A DNA stretch of 64,000 nt from Rhineura floridana. Lineage: Eukaryota; Chordata; Lepidosauria; Squamata; Rhineuridae. The stretch spans positions 221,611,943 through 221,675,942 of the forward strand of contig NC_084482.1 of assembly GCF_030035675.1 (NCBI RefSeq), given 5' to 3'. Under the pieces are notes generated by a model. The model searched no databases. It was not told the DNA's origin and was given only the letters and a program-made list of their open reading frames with translations. A program made the translations under genes and the position numbers. Positions 44,734 to 57,768 of this stretch are shown piece after piece; the stretch's first letter is position 1; each line of letters begins with the position of its first letter.

Positions 44734-44860
44734 GGTCTGGTGACCTTTGAGGAGGTGGCCATGTATTTCACGGAGGAGGAATGGGCCCTGCTGGATCCCG
44801 GCCAAAGAGCTCTGCACAGGGAAGTCATGGAGGAGAATTATGAGACGGTGGCCTCTCTCG
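44734..44860 (+). CDS. KRAB-A exon, unit C
   Basis: 127 bp, CCCTTCCAG| and CTCG|GTAAGG. Encodes [37 protein letters not shown] and TVASLG; it differs from B by one Val-to-Met change. As in the other units, 'MEE' stands where mammalian TRIM28-binding boxes have 'MLE'. It splices in phase 1 to the linker exon or directly to the finger exon, giving ...SLG-DRQNEN. Repressor recruitment in the nucleus is the family role; the strength of it here is not known. Confidence 0.92.
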
Positions 44861-44990
44861 GTAAGGGCACTTTTCCCCCTTGACTGATGAACGTTGAAGG
44901 TATGGATTTAGTACCTGTGCTATTTAACCTTCCACTGCAGGGATGCTGTCGTGGAAATGGGTGCCTGGCCCTGGATATTTGGGGAGGGAC

Positions 44991-45197
44991 TACAGCTCAG
45001 GGGGAGAACACCTGCTTTGCATGTAGAAGGTCCAAGGTTTAGTCCCTGGCAGCTCCAAGAGGGGTGAAAGGATCCGGTAGGAGGTGCTGGGAAAGGTCTT
45101 TCTCTGCCTGACATCCACAGCTAGTTGCTGTAAGCAGGCGGGACTAGATGGACCAATTCTCTGATCTGGTAGAATGCAGCTTCCTCTGTTCTTGGGG
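44991..45197 (+). mobile_element. tRNA-derived SINE (tRNA-Ala-like head), unit C
   Basis: Paralogue of 5445 and 26643, same intron position. Confidence 0.75.
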
Positions 45198-45439
45198 CTT
45201 TTTGATCATTCAGTGCGAAAAGTGCCCCTCCCTGCCGCCTTCTGCTGCCCCATGATGAAAAATCTTACCTTGCAGCAGGAGGAGGAGAGGGCAGGAGCTC
45301 CCAAACTCCAGCAGAGCATCTTCTCCTGCATCCTCAACAGATCATTGACACTCTGTGCCTTGTACTCTAACCTCCCAGTGGGAAGAGATGCTCCCGGGAG
45401 CACCTCCTGCCTCCTCCCTCTTCCTCCCTCGGCCCAAAG

Positions 45440-45840
45440 GTCAGCTTTTGTCTTTGAAGCAGGAAGAAGCAGCAGTTTGGAGAAGAGGAAGCGGAGGTGG
45501 AGGCTACAATTTGTAGGGAATGACCTCCAGAAGACAGGACAGAGAGCAAGATTTAGCTTTGCCAGCCCTGGTGGGAAGTCTGGAAGCAGAACTGGAGCAC
45601 AGAGACTCTTTGACTCAGGCAGGGACACAGCGAAGACAGGAGGCAAGAGGGACCCCGAGAAAGGCTCCTTGGCAGCTGGAACAGGGGCCATTCCCTCAGC
45701 TAGCAGAGATCCCGGGAAAGCAGAAATTGCAGCAGCAACCTTGACGGGACCTTTGCTGCAGCAGGAAAGGGTCCAGAGAAGGCAGGAAGCTGAGGTACGG
45801 AAGGAAAAGCAGGGGAGGGTGATGGAGTCAGACCCCAGTT
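45440..45840 (+). other. Conserved intron segment, unit C
   Basis: Paralogue of 5890-6300; MTSRRQDREQDLALPALVG frame open at 45520-45744. About 130 bases at 45905-46035 are absent from unit A. Confidence 0.3.
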
Positions 45841-46481
45841 GACATGTGGGGCTAAGATAGATTTCAAGCAGCAAAAGGAACCGCACAACCTGGAACCCAG
45901 AGTTCCAGGAGTTCAGTTTTATCCACTTTTGGGAAAGGTTTCAAAGCAGATTCCCACATTGGTTAGCTGAGGGAGTTGTCTCTCCTGACCAGGTCATGTC
46001 CTGTGCATACGACTTGCAATGTCATCTCAGCTGAGAAGACCAATTTTACTCCTTAGGCTACTTTTACCCATCAGTTTTTGCCGGCAGTTAGGTCTGACCA
46101 GGTGAACCAAGTGGCCAGAGATCCCAGCCAAGAATCTTTTTAGGTCTAGGAATATCTAATGGCCGATCAAGAAAGGAAATCTTTATCAGTGTCTATGTAT
46201 AATTAACACGTCTAATTTACTATACTTTGTGGACATAGCCACATATCAGAACATAGGTCTTACACAGCACATACAAAGCGGATGTACGCTAACGTGTTGC
46301 ATTTCAAAGGACAGCGTAGGTCACATTGATTTCCATCTGAAAAGGAGTGATCTCACCTTTGCTGCGTGTGGAGCTTAACACTCAGAGCAGGTGGTTCTTT
46401 CTTCGACCAGTGTCACGGACAACTGGTAAAAATCCCCAAGGCTGTCTGTCTTTTATAGCTCTAGTTTGTATCTATCTAGAC

Positions 46482-46617
46482 CAGGGTTTCCCGGCCTTTG
46501 AGCCACAGACGTTGTGGGACTACAACTCCCATCAGCCCCATCCAGCATGGCCAATGGTCAGGAATTATGGGAACTGTAGTCCAGCAATATCTGTGGACCA
46601 AAGGTTGGGAAACCCTG
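46482..46617. mobile_element. hAT-type MITE, 136 bp (unit C)
   Basis: Same insertion as 7452-7587, with the same 8-bp ATCTAGAC duplication (46474-46481, 46618-46625). Confidence 0.88.
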
Positions 46618-47311
46618 ATCTAGACTCTGTCAGTTCATGCTCATATTACAACTATACTCTTGTTTCCATCATTTGAACTCTCATCCTAACCTGCATCTTG
46701 ATGCTGATGTTGCATTCTAATAAGTTCTCCTGACTCACCCCTGTACAGCTTCAGCCATATATAGACATGATCATTGGCTGAATGCCCGGACTCCTTATAA
46801 AATGTTGATACTTTACGGGAAAGAATTTATTTTGGAACTACTGTAAACAAAACTCAAAGGAAAAAAGACACTTTAACTGGCAGCTTGTCTTTTTACTCAT
46901 GTTTTGGCTTGTATTGTTTGCGCTACTTTTCCACACATAATTTTATGTAAATCAGTTATAAAGAATTTGAGATGGCCAATTTCTATAAATACAGGTGGCC
47001 TGTGACACAGTGAATTGCATCCACTGTTGCTGACTTTACTAGGTTCTGCCCTAGTAGTTTGCAGCCTACTAAGAAGCTGGCTTTACTAGGTTCACCCCCA
47101 ACAGGCATTTCAAGATGAGCTTCATGCCCAGTGGACGCATGTTCACAAGTGCCAGACTGACCCTACTTGGTCCACACAACTCTGTTCTATTCACCGAGAG
47201 CAGGACTTACCAGATCAAAATTATACCTTTTCTTATCTATAAAAATCTCTGTTTGTAAGGGCTGAATATTTTCTGGTCAAAAGTAACTAGTCTTGTCTAT
47301 TTCCTTCAAAG

Positions 47312-47386
47312 AGTCGGACCTCCATTCGTGTTGGGAAGAAAGAAAAGATCCCTTTATCCAGTATCCCAAAGATGCGACATCAACAG
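47312..47386 (+). CDS. KRAB-to-finger linker exon, unit C
   Basis: 75 bp, phase 1/1, acceptor TTCCTTCAAAG, donor ACAG|GTAGATG. Encodes the same 24 residues as unit A (SDLHSCWEERKDPFIQYP, KDATST). If used, it adds 25 codons between KRAB and fingers without changing the frame. Confidence 0.6.
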
Positions 47387-48386
47387 GTAGATGTTCAGCT
47401 GCGTTGAGGCCCCATTTTGGTTTGGAAATTGTAGGATTTTTCACTTCCTGTGTAATATGATTCGTTGCAGATTAATTGACCCATCAGGGTGTGAGTTCTC
47501 CTGGAGAACATCTTTGATGTCTTTAAGAAGAGCCTGCTGGATCAGGCCAATGGCAGCATGCCTATAGGAAGCAAGCAAGCAGGACCTGAGTGCAACCCTT
47601 GCCCCGTTGGGAGCACAGTGACTGTCTTAAAGCTGCAAAGTGCTCTCTGAAGCACCCTTCCCTCTCCTTTCATAGTGCAGGGGGGGAGGGAAAAAAGATG
47701 CCTTTCAGATGGGCTGCCTGCCAGATAAGTCCCATGCACAGCCGATCTTTCTAAAAAGCAGTGGCTTCCGAAAGTGAACAGGCACCCACAGCCAAGCTGA
47801 GCCCTTGGCTTGCCACCCCACACTGCTTCTTTCAACTTCAGGAGCTGAATGGGGCTGCTTCACAGAGCAGTGCTGGGAGGGAGAAGTGATTTCCATCCAA
47901 TGGAAACAGCTTCCCCTTCCTTGAGCAAACCCCCTCCAACCGCTGATCAGCTGACTGGCAGGTGCAAGTGCGCCCCAGTCCAGCAAAGGAGCAATTGGCA
48001 GCCCATTTCAAGGTCCTGGTGGTTCTTTTGAAGCCTAACCTTTATCTGCCGCACATCTGATGTCAGATCGGAGGGTGGTGCCTTTATGTCCTCCTTGTAG
48101 ACTTCCCATTCGCATCTGATCAGGCACTGTGAGGATGCTGGACTAGATAGGCCTGTGGTCTGATTCCACAGGGCTGTTCTGAGGAAGAGCCACTAGGTTG
48201 AAGTTTCTTTTCTATCTGCTGAGGAATCCCCCAAATTAAGGTGGCTGGATTGGTTTCCACAGAGCCCCTGAGTGGAGATTTATGTACACCTCCAGGCAAC
48301 TGGTCAGGAGGATAACTTGGGTCCCTGTACTAATCGGTTCCAGATCTAGAATCTTTGTTTGCTTTGGGGAGGAGAGGATAATTTGG

Positions 48387-48470
48387 GAATGTCAAAACTA
48401 GGCTTCACCTCTTGTCTGGAAGAGCATGATCCAGTTGTATGTGCCTCTGATGAAAGGGAGAGATCAGTAG
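48387..48470 (+). pseudogene. KRAB-B-like exon relic, first copy, unit C
   Basis: Paralogue of 11971-12055, with Trp changed to Cys in the SWLEE core (SCLEE) and the acceptor region missing; donor GTAG|GTATGG kept. Upstream, unit C has the empty site of the unit-A L2 insertion (~48147). Confidence 0.6.
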
Positions 48471-49669
48471 GTATGGACTTGAAAGATTACTCAGGGAAGC
48501 TGTAGAAGGATTTCACAACACTGAATCTTGGTGGTCTCCAGGAACCTAGAGGGAGTACCCCAACACCTCAAATACCCCAAGCTTCCCCCACATAGGTGTA
48601 GGGTTGGCAATAGCGTGTGCTATGTGCCTTTGAAGCACTCTCTATTTTCAGCAGTAATCAAAAGTGTGACATCAAATATAAATGCTTTCTTAAAAGAGGA
48701 AAGGGGAAAATTACAAGCATGCACATTCACTCTCAAATCAGCAAAGCTCCTCCAATGGATCCTTAGCAGCAATGAAGTAGCTTGTAGGCACGGAAGATCT
48801 TCCTTACTCTGTGAGTTGAGGAACTCAGCAGAGGGACACCCCCATGCTCCAAAAGCAATGCCCAGGCTGCTGGGACTAAGTGGTAGCTCAGAGAACATAG
48901 GATCCGCCTCTGGATGGTCAGGGAGTGATGACGTGTTCTTTATATACCCTCACCGATGTTCCCCCCTCTTACTTAAAGATGTTTTAATGTCAAATCTCTG
49001 AAATTAGTTGGTCACTAGCCTTTCACATCTCCTTCTTTCCTGGAAAGTGTCTGCCCCTGACTACAGAAGTTGTTTTCAAAGTGCACGCTTGTTCGACTTT
49101 TTGAGGTTAAACTTTGTGGTTTCTATCTCCTTTTGGTTTTGCTTTTTGTGACCTTGGAGACTTTCTAAACCTCAAATATCAATCGTTGGTGACCCAAAGT
49201 GACCTGCTCTTTTAAAGCTTTTCCCTAACAAATACTGATGCCATTTTATGATTAATTGAAACCTATAGAAACCCTAAAGTTATAATTTCTGTTTAATCAG
49301 TACCTCTATATTGGCATTATAATTGCATTTAAAGCATCTTCCTTTCTTGCACGTGCGTCCCAGGTTACCTTCCTCAGTTTATCCAGGATGTCTCCCTTTC
49401 ATCTCTGAAATTAGTTGGTCACTAGCCTTCCACATCACCTTCTTTCCAGGTTATCTACCTCAATTTAGCTTTCTTGGAGCAAACCAGGATGTCTCCCTTT
49501 GCATCCTCCAGCTTGCTACTGTGCTTTGCATAGAGACATTTAAAATTTCTTGTAACGAATTTACTCTTGCTTGCATTCATTTGTAAAATATCCCCTATAT
49601 ATGATGAAGCTTCATCTCCTTTGAAACTAGATTTCATAGAGTTTAAATGATTTGAACATTGACATGAAA
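48471..49669. other. Intron sequence without recognised features
   Basis: Collinear with unit A 12056-13234, including the locally repeated CTGAAATTAGTTGGTCACTAG motif. No gene supported. Confidence 0.4.
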
Positions 49670-49945
49670 TCGAGCCTTCAGTGTCATCGGCCCAGTTCTC
49701 TGCAAAGCTCTGCCAACAGAGGTTCAGCAGGCGTCTTCTGTTTTAACTTCGAAGCGCCTGCTGAAAACCGTTCTGTTGCACCAGGCAGGCAATTAAGAGC
49801 ATGCTCTTTTCACAACACTTGACCTTTGTTTTTATTGTATATTTGATGTTTTTAATTTATGGTGGTTGCCTTTTCTTAACGTGTTGTAAACTGCTTTGAC
49901 GTTTCTAATGAAATAGCGGTATACAAAGAGCCTATAAATGAATAA
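49670..49945 (+). mobile_element. Old L2-like LINE 3' end, unit C
   Basis: Paralogue of 13235-13510, ends TATAAATGAATAAATTG. Confidence 0.6.
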
Positions 49946-50347
49946 ATTGATGTGATATCTCTGGAATCAGAACAGCTGGAGCTAAGTGATGCCTTCATGT
50001 GCTCCCTGTAGACTTCCCATCTGCATCCACTTTGGCACTGTGAGGATGCTGGAATAGATAGGCCTGTGGTCTGATCCAGCCAGGCTGTTCATATAAGGAG
50101 GGGGAATGGCATCCAGGTTGAAGTTTCCTTCCCATCTGCTGAGAAATCCCCCAAATTAAGATAGCTGGATTGGTTTCCACAGTGTCACTGAATTGAGGTT
50201 TTTGAACAGTTTCTTGTCCACAAGAGACATTTGGATCTACATGTCCCTGTGCTATTCATCTCCAGGAGATCTAAGATCGTTCTTTGTTTTGGAGAGAGGA
50301 GAATAATTTCAGTTCAGAACTAACTAGCTTATCTATATCTTTGAAAG

Positions 50348-50431
50348 AAATGTCAAACCTGGGCTTAGTCTCTTGGCTGGAAGAACAAGATCTAATTGTA
50401 CAGGGCTTTGATGAAGGGGAGAGATCAGTCG
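50348..50431 (+). pseudogene. KRAB-B-like exon, second copy, donor lost (unit C)
   Basis: Reads SNLGLVSWLEEQDLIVQG then FDEGERSV after a TATCTTTGAAAG acceptor, then runs into GTCGGGCATTCC with no donor, exactly as in unit A. Unit B shows the undeleted form. Confidence 0.65.
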
Positions 50432-50559
50432 GGCATTCCCCTTACGGTTCAGAGCATCATTGCAAACTCGTGTAGTGTTGGTCTTTGGCCATCCCTGTCT
50501 TAGCTCAGCTAAGTTTAATCCCATGAATCTTCAGGTGGAATTTAGAAGTGTCTTTATCT

Positions 50560-50655
50560 GAAAACCTGCAGAGCAGCTGCCAGCCAGTATTGACAGTACT
50601 GAGCTCGAGGGACCAGGGGTCTGATTTAGTATATCACAACTTCATTTGTTCCTAT
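50560..50655 (+). mobile_element. SINE 3' fragment, unit C
   Basis: Paralogue of 14120-14215. Confidence 0.6.
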
Positions 50656-50949
50656 ATTTCTGTCTGACCGCTCTTTTGACTGCAGTCAAATTATTAAGAA
50701 TCAAGGAGAAGTGAGCTGTGCCCAATTTGTCCTGTTCTGCAGACTTGCTGCCCTTCTCTTCCCCCGCACCCCACTTTTCATTGCATACTATTTTAGAAAT
50801 ATATATCACAGTTGTATGGCAGTAGGAGGAAACCCAGACAAATCTGGGCTTAGTGACATCAAGTGTTATATGGACCTGAAAGGAATTTATGTTGCTGCGT
50901 GAGACTGTAGGATATTCAGGTAACCTTGCTTTCATCTGGCCATGAAAAG

Positions 50950-52440
50950 ATAACGTAAAATCTTTATTACGGTCCAAGACCAGCGGTATAATTACAGATC
51001 CTCTGAATATCAGAGTGGAGATAGAATACAATAGAGTATCAGTGCAGTGAGAGAGCTAAAAAGCTAAAACCGGGTCCACATAGTAATCTAGCTAAAACCT
51101 TGATCTAATAGACATCGCATTAGGTCCCTCCTGCGAGCCATAGCAGCTGTGCAGAACGAGGCGACCTCAGAGTGATCCGTGATTTTGAATCTGCCATTAA
51201 ATATTGTAAAATCATAGCTTCTGGGCTCAGAGGAAGATTAGATAAAAGTGGGGAGATGAACTTAAGGCGGAGATCTGAATAAAAAGGGCAGCAAAGTAGT
51301 ACAAGGTTCACTGTCTCCACCGCATCTGCTCCACAGGGGCAAGTTCGATCATAATAATCGACTCCCCTGTATCTACCCTCCTTTAGTGCCAAGGGCAGAA
51401 CATTAAATCGTGCCAGGGTAAAACCTCTCCTGAGTTTCGGGGTAGATAAACTTGAAATGTAAGTGGCCAAGATACAGGGATTTACATTAATACTGCATTG
51501 TGAATAAGCGGCAACTAGGCTCATGTTGTTCTGATACTCAACATCTTTGAGGCATTGGATGATTGTTGTTTTAGTGGTTGTATGGCCTAGGGCAGCAATT
51601 ACTGGGAGCGAAAAACCGAGAGTTCCGAGTTTGTGAATCATTACCTGTTGCCATTGAGATTGGAAGGAATCTTCCAAAATTAATGGGGGCAATCCAGTGG
51701 GTAAAAATAGCAGCTTCATCCAGTAGTTAAATTTTAATATCCAAGCGTGGGTCTCAATCAGAAGGGCACCTAATTCCAAGCATAAGGTCACACTGGGGAC
51801 ACATCTCGGAGCACCCAAAACGGACCTCATGAATTTAGACTGTACCCTCTCCAACAATGCGTAATTGCCTCCACTACAAATTTGGGTCCCATAAAGAAGT
51901 TGAGGAAGCACCTTGGCGTTGAATACCTGGACTGCTGCTGGAATGTACTGACCGCCCTTTGTATAAAAGAAGGTCAGTAAAGCTCTGGCTGATTTCAGTG
52001 CAGTCGCAGCAGACTGGACAAAATGCGCATTCCAAGAACCTAAGGGATGGAATGCAATGCCAACGTAACTGAAGGCGTTGACTTGGTCAATAATATGGTT
52101 GTCAATTTGCCAGCGGTGTTTATGTCTACTTTTGGCAAAAACTAAAACCTTGCATTTCGCATAGTTAATTCTTGAAAGTTGATCCACACAAAAGGAGGCA
52201 AGTTCTCTTAAGAGACGACGTAAGCCCACCTGCGTTTGGCATAACAGGGCAATGTTGTCGGCATATAGAACTCAGGTTAAGTGCCTCCTTGCCAAGACAG
52301 AATGGTGAGAGTTTACTGCCGACAGGTGTTTTGTCAGCGAGTTTATATAGATATTGAATAGGGAGGGAGGGCCATGCAAAGATAAAAGGGGGAGAATAAT
52401 GGAGATGTAAAAATAGAGAAGCAGATAATTGGGCTTCATC
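50950..52440 (-). mobile_element. Non-LTR retrotransposon, possibly Vingi/I-like (unit C)
   Basis: Same insertion as 14505-15995. A 369-codon frame (51120-52229) is open; a small change near 52270 (GAACTCAGG for GAAGACAGG) and neighbouring bases break the frame that is continuous in unit A, just at the YADD region. Confidence 0.75.
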
Positions 52441-52510
52441 TGTGATGAAATGCTTTGTTTCTGCCTTGAAATTCCAATGTGTTTTTTTCAACCCACTTCC
52501 CCCTCAGCAG

Positions 52511-54723
52511 GTGACCGGCAGAATGAGAATTATAGAAAACCACAGATGGTGCCACTGTTAATAGCCAAGACTGAGAGTCAAAAAGAGATATTTGGAAAGC
52601 ACAGGGGACCAAAAACGTCTGAAAGAAAGCAGCCAAAGAATGGGAGCAAGAAATCCTCTACTTGTCATAGTTTTCATCAAAGAACACATACTGAAGAAAA
52701 ACCATTTAAATGCAGGGAATGTGGAAAAAGCTTTACTCAGAACAATCACCTTACTTCACATCAAAGAACCCACACAGGAGAGAAACCTTTTAAATGCATG
52801 GAGTGTGGAAAGAGCTTCAGTGTAAGCAGTAGCCTTAAATTACATCACCGAACACACACAGGGGAGAAACCATTTAAATGCATGGTGTGTGGAAAGTGCT
52901 TTAGTCAGAGCAGTAATCTTACTTCACATCAAAGAACCCACACAGGGGAGAAGCCATTTAAATGCAAAGAGTGTGGAAAGAGCTTCAGTCAGAGCGGTAA
53001 CCTTACATTACATGAAAGAACACACACAGGGGAGAAACCATTTAAATGCAGTGAGTGCGGAAATAGCTTCAGTCTAAGCAGTAGCCTGAAATTACATCAC
53101 CGAACACACACAGGGGAGAAACCATTTAAATGCGAGCAGTGTGGAAAGAGCTTTAGCCACAAGTGGTACCTTACATTACATGAAAGAACACACACAGGGG
53201 AGAAACCATTTAAATGCAGGGAGTGTGGAAAGAGCTTCAGTGTAAAAAACAGCCTTACTTTACATCACAGTACGCACACAGGGGAGCAACCATTTAAATG
53301 CAGGCAATGTGGAAAGAGCTTCAGTGGAAATGGTAACCTTAAATTACACCACAGAACCCACACAGGGGAGAAGCCATTTAGATGCAAGGAGTGTGGAAAG
53401 AGCTTCTCTCGGAATGATCAACTTTCATTACATCAAAGAACCCATACAGGGGAGAAACCATTTAAATGCAGAGAGTGTGGAAAGAGCTTCAGTGGGAATG
53501 GTCAACTTAAATTACATGAAAGAACCCACACAGGGGAGCAACCATTTAAATGCAGGCAATGTGGAAAGAGCTTCAGTGTAAGCAATAAACTTACTTTACA
53601 TCACACAACACACACAGGGGAGAAACCATATCAATGCATGGAGTGTGGAAAGAGCTTCAGTGAAAGCAGTAACTTTAAATTACATCACAGAACCCACACA
53701 GGGGAGAAGCCATTTAAATGCAAGCAGTGTGGAAAGAGCTTTAGACACAAGTGGTACCTTACAGTACATGAAAGAACCCACACTGGAGAAAAACCATTTA
53801 AATGCAGGAAATGTGGAAAGAGCTTCAGTCAGAGCAGTAAACTTACTTTACATCACAGAACCCACACAGGGGAGAAACCATTTAAATGCAGAGAGTGTGG
53901 AAAGTGCTTCAGTCAGAGCAGTAGCCTTACTTTACATGAAAGAACCCACACAGGCGAGAAACCATTTAAATGCAGGGAGTGTGGAAAGAGCTTCAGTCAG
54001 AACAGTAGGCTTACTTTACATGAAAGAACCCACACAGGCGAGAAACCATTTAAATGTATGGAATGTGGAAAGAGCTTCAGTGTAAACAGTAGCCTTACTT
54101 TACATCACAGAACCCACACAGGGGAGAAACAATTTAAATGCAGTGAGTGTGGAAAGAGCTTCAGTCAGAGCAGTGACCTTACTTCGCATCAAAGAACCCA
54201 CACAGGGGAGAAGCCATTTAAATGCAAAGAGTGTGGAAAGAGCTTCAGTCAGAGCGGTAACCTTACATTACATGAAAGAACACACACAGGGGAGAAACCA
54301 TTTAAATGCAGTGAGTGCGGAAAGAGCTTCAGTGTAAGCAGTAGCCTGAAATTACATCACCGAATACACACAGGGGAGAAACCATTTAAATGCATGGAGT
54401 GTGGACAGGGCTTTAGTCAGAGAAGTAAGCTTACTTCACATCAAAGAACCCACACAGGGGAGAAGCCATTTAAATGTAAGGAGTGTGGAAAGAGCTTCAG
54501 TCAGAGCGGTCACCTTACTTCGCATCAAAGAACCCATACAGGGGAGAAACCATTTAAATGCAAGGAGTGTGGAAAGAGCTTCAGTCAGAGCAGTCACCTT
54601 ACTTTGCATCAAAGAACCCATACAGGGGAGAAACCGTTTAAATGCAGGGAGTGTGGGAAAAGCTTCAGTGTAAGCAGTAGCCTTGTTTTACATCACGGAA
54701 CCCACACGGGAGAAACCATTTAA
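52511..54723 (+). CDS. Zinc-finger exon, unit C: 24 C2H2 fingers
   Basis: Starts after CCCCTCAGCAG with GT GAC CGG (phase 1). The lead is complete: [19 protein letters not shown], then [19 protein letters not shown], a form usual between KRAB and fingers, and a half finger ([17 protein letters not shown]). Then come 24 intact fingers of 28 residues, all with both Cys and both His, TGEKPF linkers (three variants: GEQPF twice, GEKPY once), ending HTGETI-stop. Fingers 4-5 and 19-20, and 6 and 13 (HKWYL helix), are repeated types. Helix residues differ widely from unit A, so the two proteins should bind different DNA. Nuclear DNA-binding repressor by family; target unknown. Confidence 0.93.
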
Positions 54724-54945
54724 ATGTAGTGAGTGGAAAGAGGTTCAGTCAGAGCACACTTACTTCGCATGAAAAAACACTGTGGAGTAACTTTTTTAAT
54801 GCACGGAGTATGGAAAGAGATTCAATGAAAGCAGTAGGCTTACATCACAGGGGATACACAGGAGAAACAATTGAAATGTAGGGAGTATGGAAAGAACTTC
54901 AATGGGAGCTTTATTCTTCATCTTGCAGGCTACATAGATTAAAGC
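54724..54945 (+). pseudogene. Decayed fingers behind the stop, unit C
   Basis: Same broken tail as 18344-18560 (TGGAAAGAGGTTCAGTC, GGAGTATGGAAAGAGATTC), now 3' UTR. Confidence 0.8.
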
Positions 54946-55235
54946 CCTATACAGGTTGGGGCCTGGATGCTTAAAAGATTATCTCACCTGTTATATATGC
55001 AGCCCATCACTGAAGTCTGCAGAAGATGGCCTCTTACGCATACCATCTCATTGGGAAGTCCACTCTGCATGATAGAGAAACCTGGCCTTTTGTGTGGTGG
55101 CATCTACTTTTTTGAACTTCCTCCTGTTACATATCAGACAGGTGTTTTTTTTTTTTTTTGGTGCCTATAGAAAACCTTCCTTTTTCAATAAACCTTTTAA
55201 GGGCAGAGCTTCATTACTGTTTCTGTGGGATTTTA

Positions 55236-55542
55236 AAAGGTAAAGGTGTCCCTGCACTTGTAGTGCGAGTCGTTTCCGAGTCTTAGGGTGACGTCTTGCG
55301 ACGTTTACTAGGCAGACCGTATATATGAGGTGGGACTGCCAGTTCCTTCCCCGGTCTTTCTTTACCCCCCAGCATATGCCGGGCACTCATTTTACTGACC
55401 ACGGATGGATGGGAGGCTGAGTGGACCTTGACCCCTTTCACCGGAGATTCGACTTCCTCCTTCCCTTGGAATCGAACTGCAGACGTGAGCAGACCTTTGG
55501 CTGCATTACTGCCGCTTACCACTCTGCGTCACGGAGGGTCTG
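55236..55542 (-). mobile_element. tRNA-derived SINE, unit C 3' UTR
   Basis: Paralogue of 18851-19157, with the same 12-bp TGTGGGATTTTA duplication (55224-55235, 55543-55554). Confidence 0.85.
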
Positions 55543-55640
55543 TGTGGGATTTTAAAATGTTTTAAATTGGTTTGCATATGAAATGTTTTTTTATTGTTGG
55601 TATTTTTGAGATACTTTCTGGGAAGTGATTTCTAAATGAA

Positions 55641-55646
55641 AATAAA
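55641..55646 (+). terminator. Candidate poly(A) signal, unit C
   Basis: AATAAA ~920 bases past the finger stop, conserved in position with A and B. Confidence 0.4.
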
Positions 55647-55649
55647 ATA

Positions 55650-57187
55650 ATACTAGTCCTTGTTTCTAATGGTCTCCTTACTCAGTGTTTTCATATAGTT
55701 TAGTTTAGCATACCTTTAACTGTTGATTTTATTGATTTTTAGTGTTTTTTAAATGTTGATTTTTTATTGACCATTTTAATGTACATTTTATATTCTTTAT
55801 AAAATTCTTCTGCAGTGTACACATTTTATTAATATAAATAACTAAAAAATGTATTTTTGTGTATAACATGGTTTTTATTTTGCTTAGATGTTTTTTGTAT
55901 TGGCTATTCTAACATCTTTCATAAAATCAAATGAATTCACTAGTTTTCTGCTGATGTATTTTAAATACATTTCCCAAACTGATTTCACTCCACAGTCTCA
56001 TCTGGTCTCAGTGCTATTTCCTAGCAGGCAAATGAAGGACCTCACTGTCATCTGGTGCGCATAGAGAAAAGGAGTGAGAATTGGGTTTTGTCAGCGGTCA
56101 CATAGCCAAATGGCTTCTCCAGGTAATAGAAGGGCCTTTAGGAAAGGCAGCAAAGCTGCAGAAAATCTCTGCTTAAATTATTGGGGGAGGCAGTTTGTTG
56201 GGATAGATAGTTCTGGGCCAGATATATGAATGGTCTGGTAACTTCAAACTAATCCATGTTGTGTAACTAATCCATGTTATGCAATTGTTAATGATGCTTC
56301 CCTGTAGTTTCTCTCTGGGAAGCAGTATGCCTCTGAATGCCATTTTCTGGGAATCACAAGTGTGAAGATTACTGACTGGGAGGTCAGTTGCACAACTGCT
56401 GATCTTGGGGACCAGGTTTCTTGAAGGACTCCCTGTTCCTGTCCCCTCCTGCCTCTTCCTTGGGATCTAGCCAGTAAAAGTGATTAGACTGGTGAGCTAG
56501 TGTTATTGTTGTTGTTCCCAATGTAAATAACAAGTGCATGTCAGGACCCCACTAGGGATCAGCTGCCCTGCACCTTCAATTTAGTGTTGCAAAGCTCATC
56601 ATGGAATTGTTTATTGCATGATTGGTATCTCCTCTAGTTTGGCCCTTAGACTGGCAGTGGCTGTCCAAGTCCTGTTCTCCAGCCTTCTTGCCTGAGAGCC
56701 TTTTGACTGGAAAGTTCTTTGCCTCCACCTCATGCACTCTGTCCAATGAGTAGGAGTACCTCCCACAGGTTCCAGACTTTAATAACCTTGATTTTGAAAG
56801 TAGTTGTGTCAGAAACTCATTTCACAGAAAGCAAACTGGTGAGGTTTGGCCCAGAACTTGAATACAAGGCAGAGGTGGAGTCAGAGCCCAAGCACACAAG
56901 AGCACTTCTTTGAACCCAGTTTTTTTCCTGTGATAGCACATCTATTTCACAGAAGGCAAACTCTATTTCTCTCCCCCTTCTGCCAGCCGACTTGCCCCTC
57001 CAATCTCTCTTTCTCTCTCCCTCCCCAATTCACCAGCCATTCACAACCTGGTAGCAGCATCAATAGTGTTGCATAGTGGACCTACAAACAGCAAGAAAGG
57101 GTATTGCTGATCACCCCAGAGGTTCCTGGGTCATCCTGAGTTATCTCCCATTTCCCAACACAAAAAGAGGCAGCAACATGTGTGTTT
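55650..57187. other. 3' flank and spacer, unit C
   Basis: AT-rich, then mixed sequence collinear with unit A 19270-20807. In B, a ~1-kb part (from GGCAGCAA, 33470, to CAACTTGTGTG) is deleted between short matching words. No gene supported. Confidence 0.4.
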
Positions 57188-57448
57188 TAGGGATGCCAGG
57201 TCTCTGCCTTTCTGCTGGAGTCTCCGGCAAAAGGGGGGCGTCTCCAGCCTCCGGCAATACTTTATTTAAAAAGGTGGATCTCTGGTTTTTCATTGGCCCC
57301 CTCAGCCACGCATGCGTGATGGACGCACGCATACGTTGGGCTGTGGAGGGCCGCCTTCCTGGCTTTCCCTCCCTTTGTCAGGCAGGCTCAGGCAGGCCGC
57401 ACGCCGCCGCCGTCTCCTAGCTACCGCTGCCGAGATGGGGGCCACGCA

Positions 57449-57768
57449 GCCTGTCAGTCTCAGCAGGAGCCGTGGAGGGCAGACCGGGTTGGCTCCTTCT
57501 TAACCCCGGAGCCAGTTTTCCTGCTCTGGAAAGGGCAGCCGGCGGCTTCCCCCCCCTGCTGTGGGCGCCGCTGGGCGGCAGTGGCAGCGATGGGGCTCGC
57601 TCAGCAGTCTCGGGCTGGGGGCGGCATAGCGGCCACTGCCTCCCAGCGGCGCACACAGCAGGAGGGGTGAAGCCGCCGGCCGTCCTTTCAGGAGCAGGAG
57701 AACTGGCTCTGGGGTTAAGAAGGAGCTGGACCGGCCTGCCCTCCACGGCTCCTGCTGAGGCTGATAGG
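57449..57768. repeat. Large GC-rich inverted repeat inside the DNA element (unit C)
   Basis: Arms ~57449-57587 and ~57630-57768, paralogous to 33754-34073, with the flanking CGTCTCCTAGC direct repeats. Confidence 0.8.
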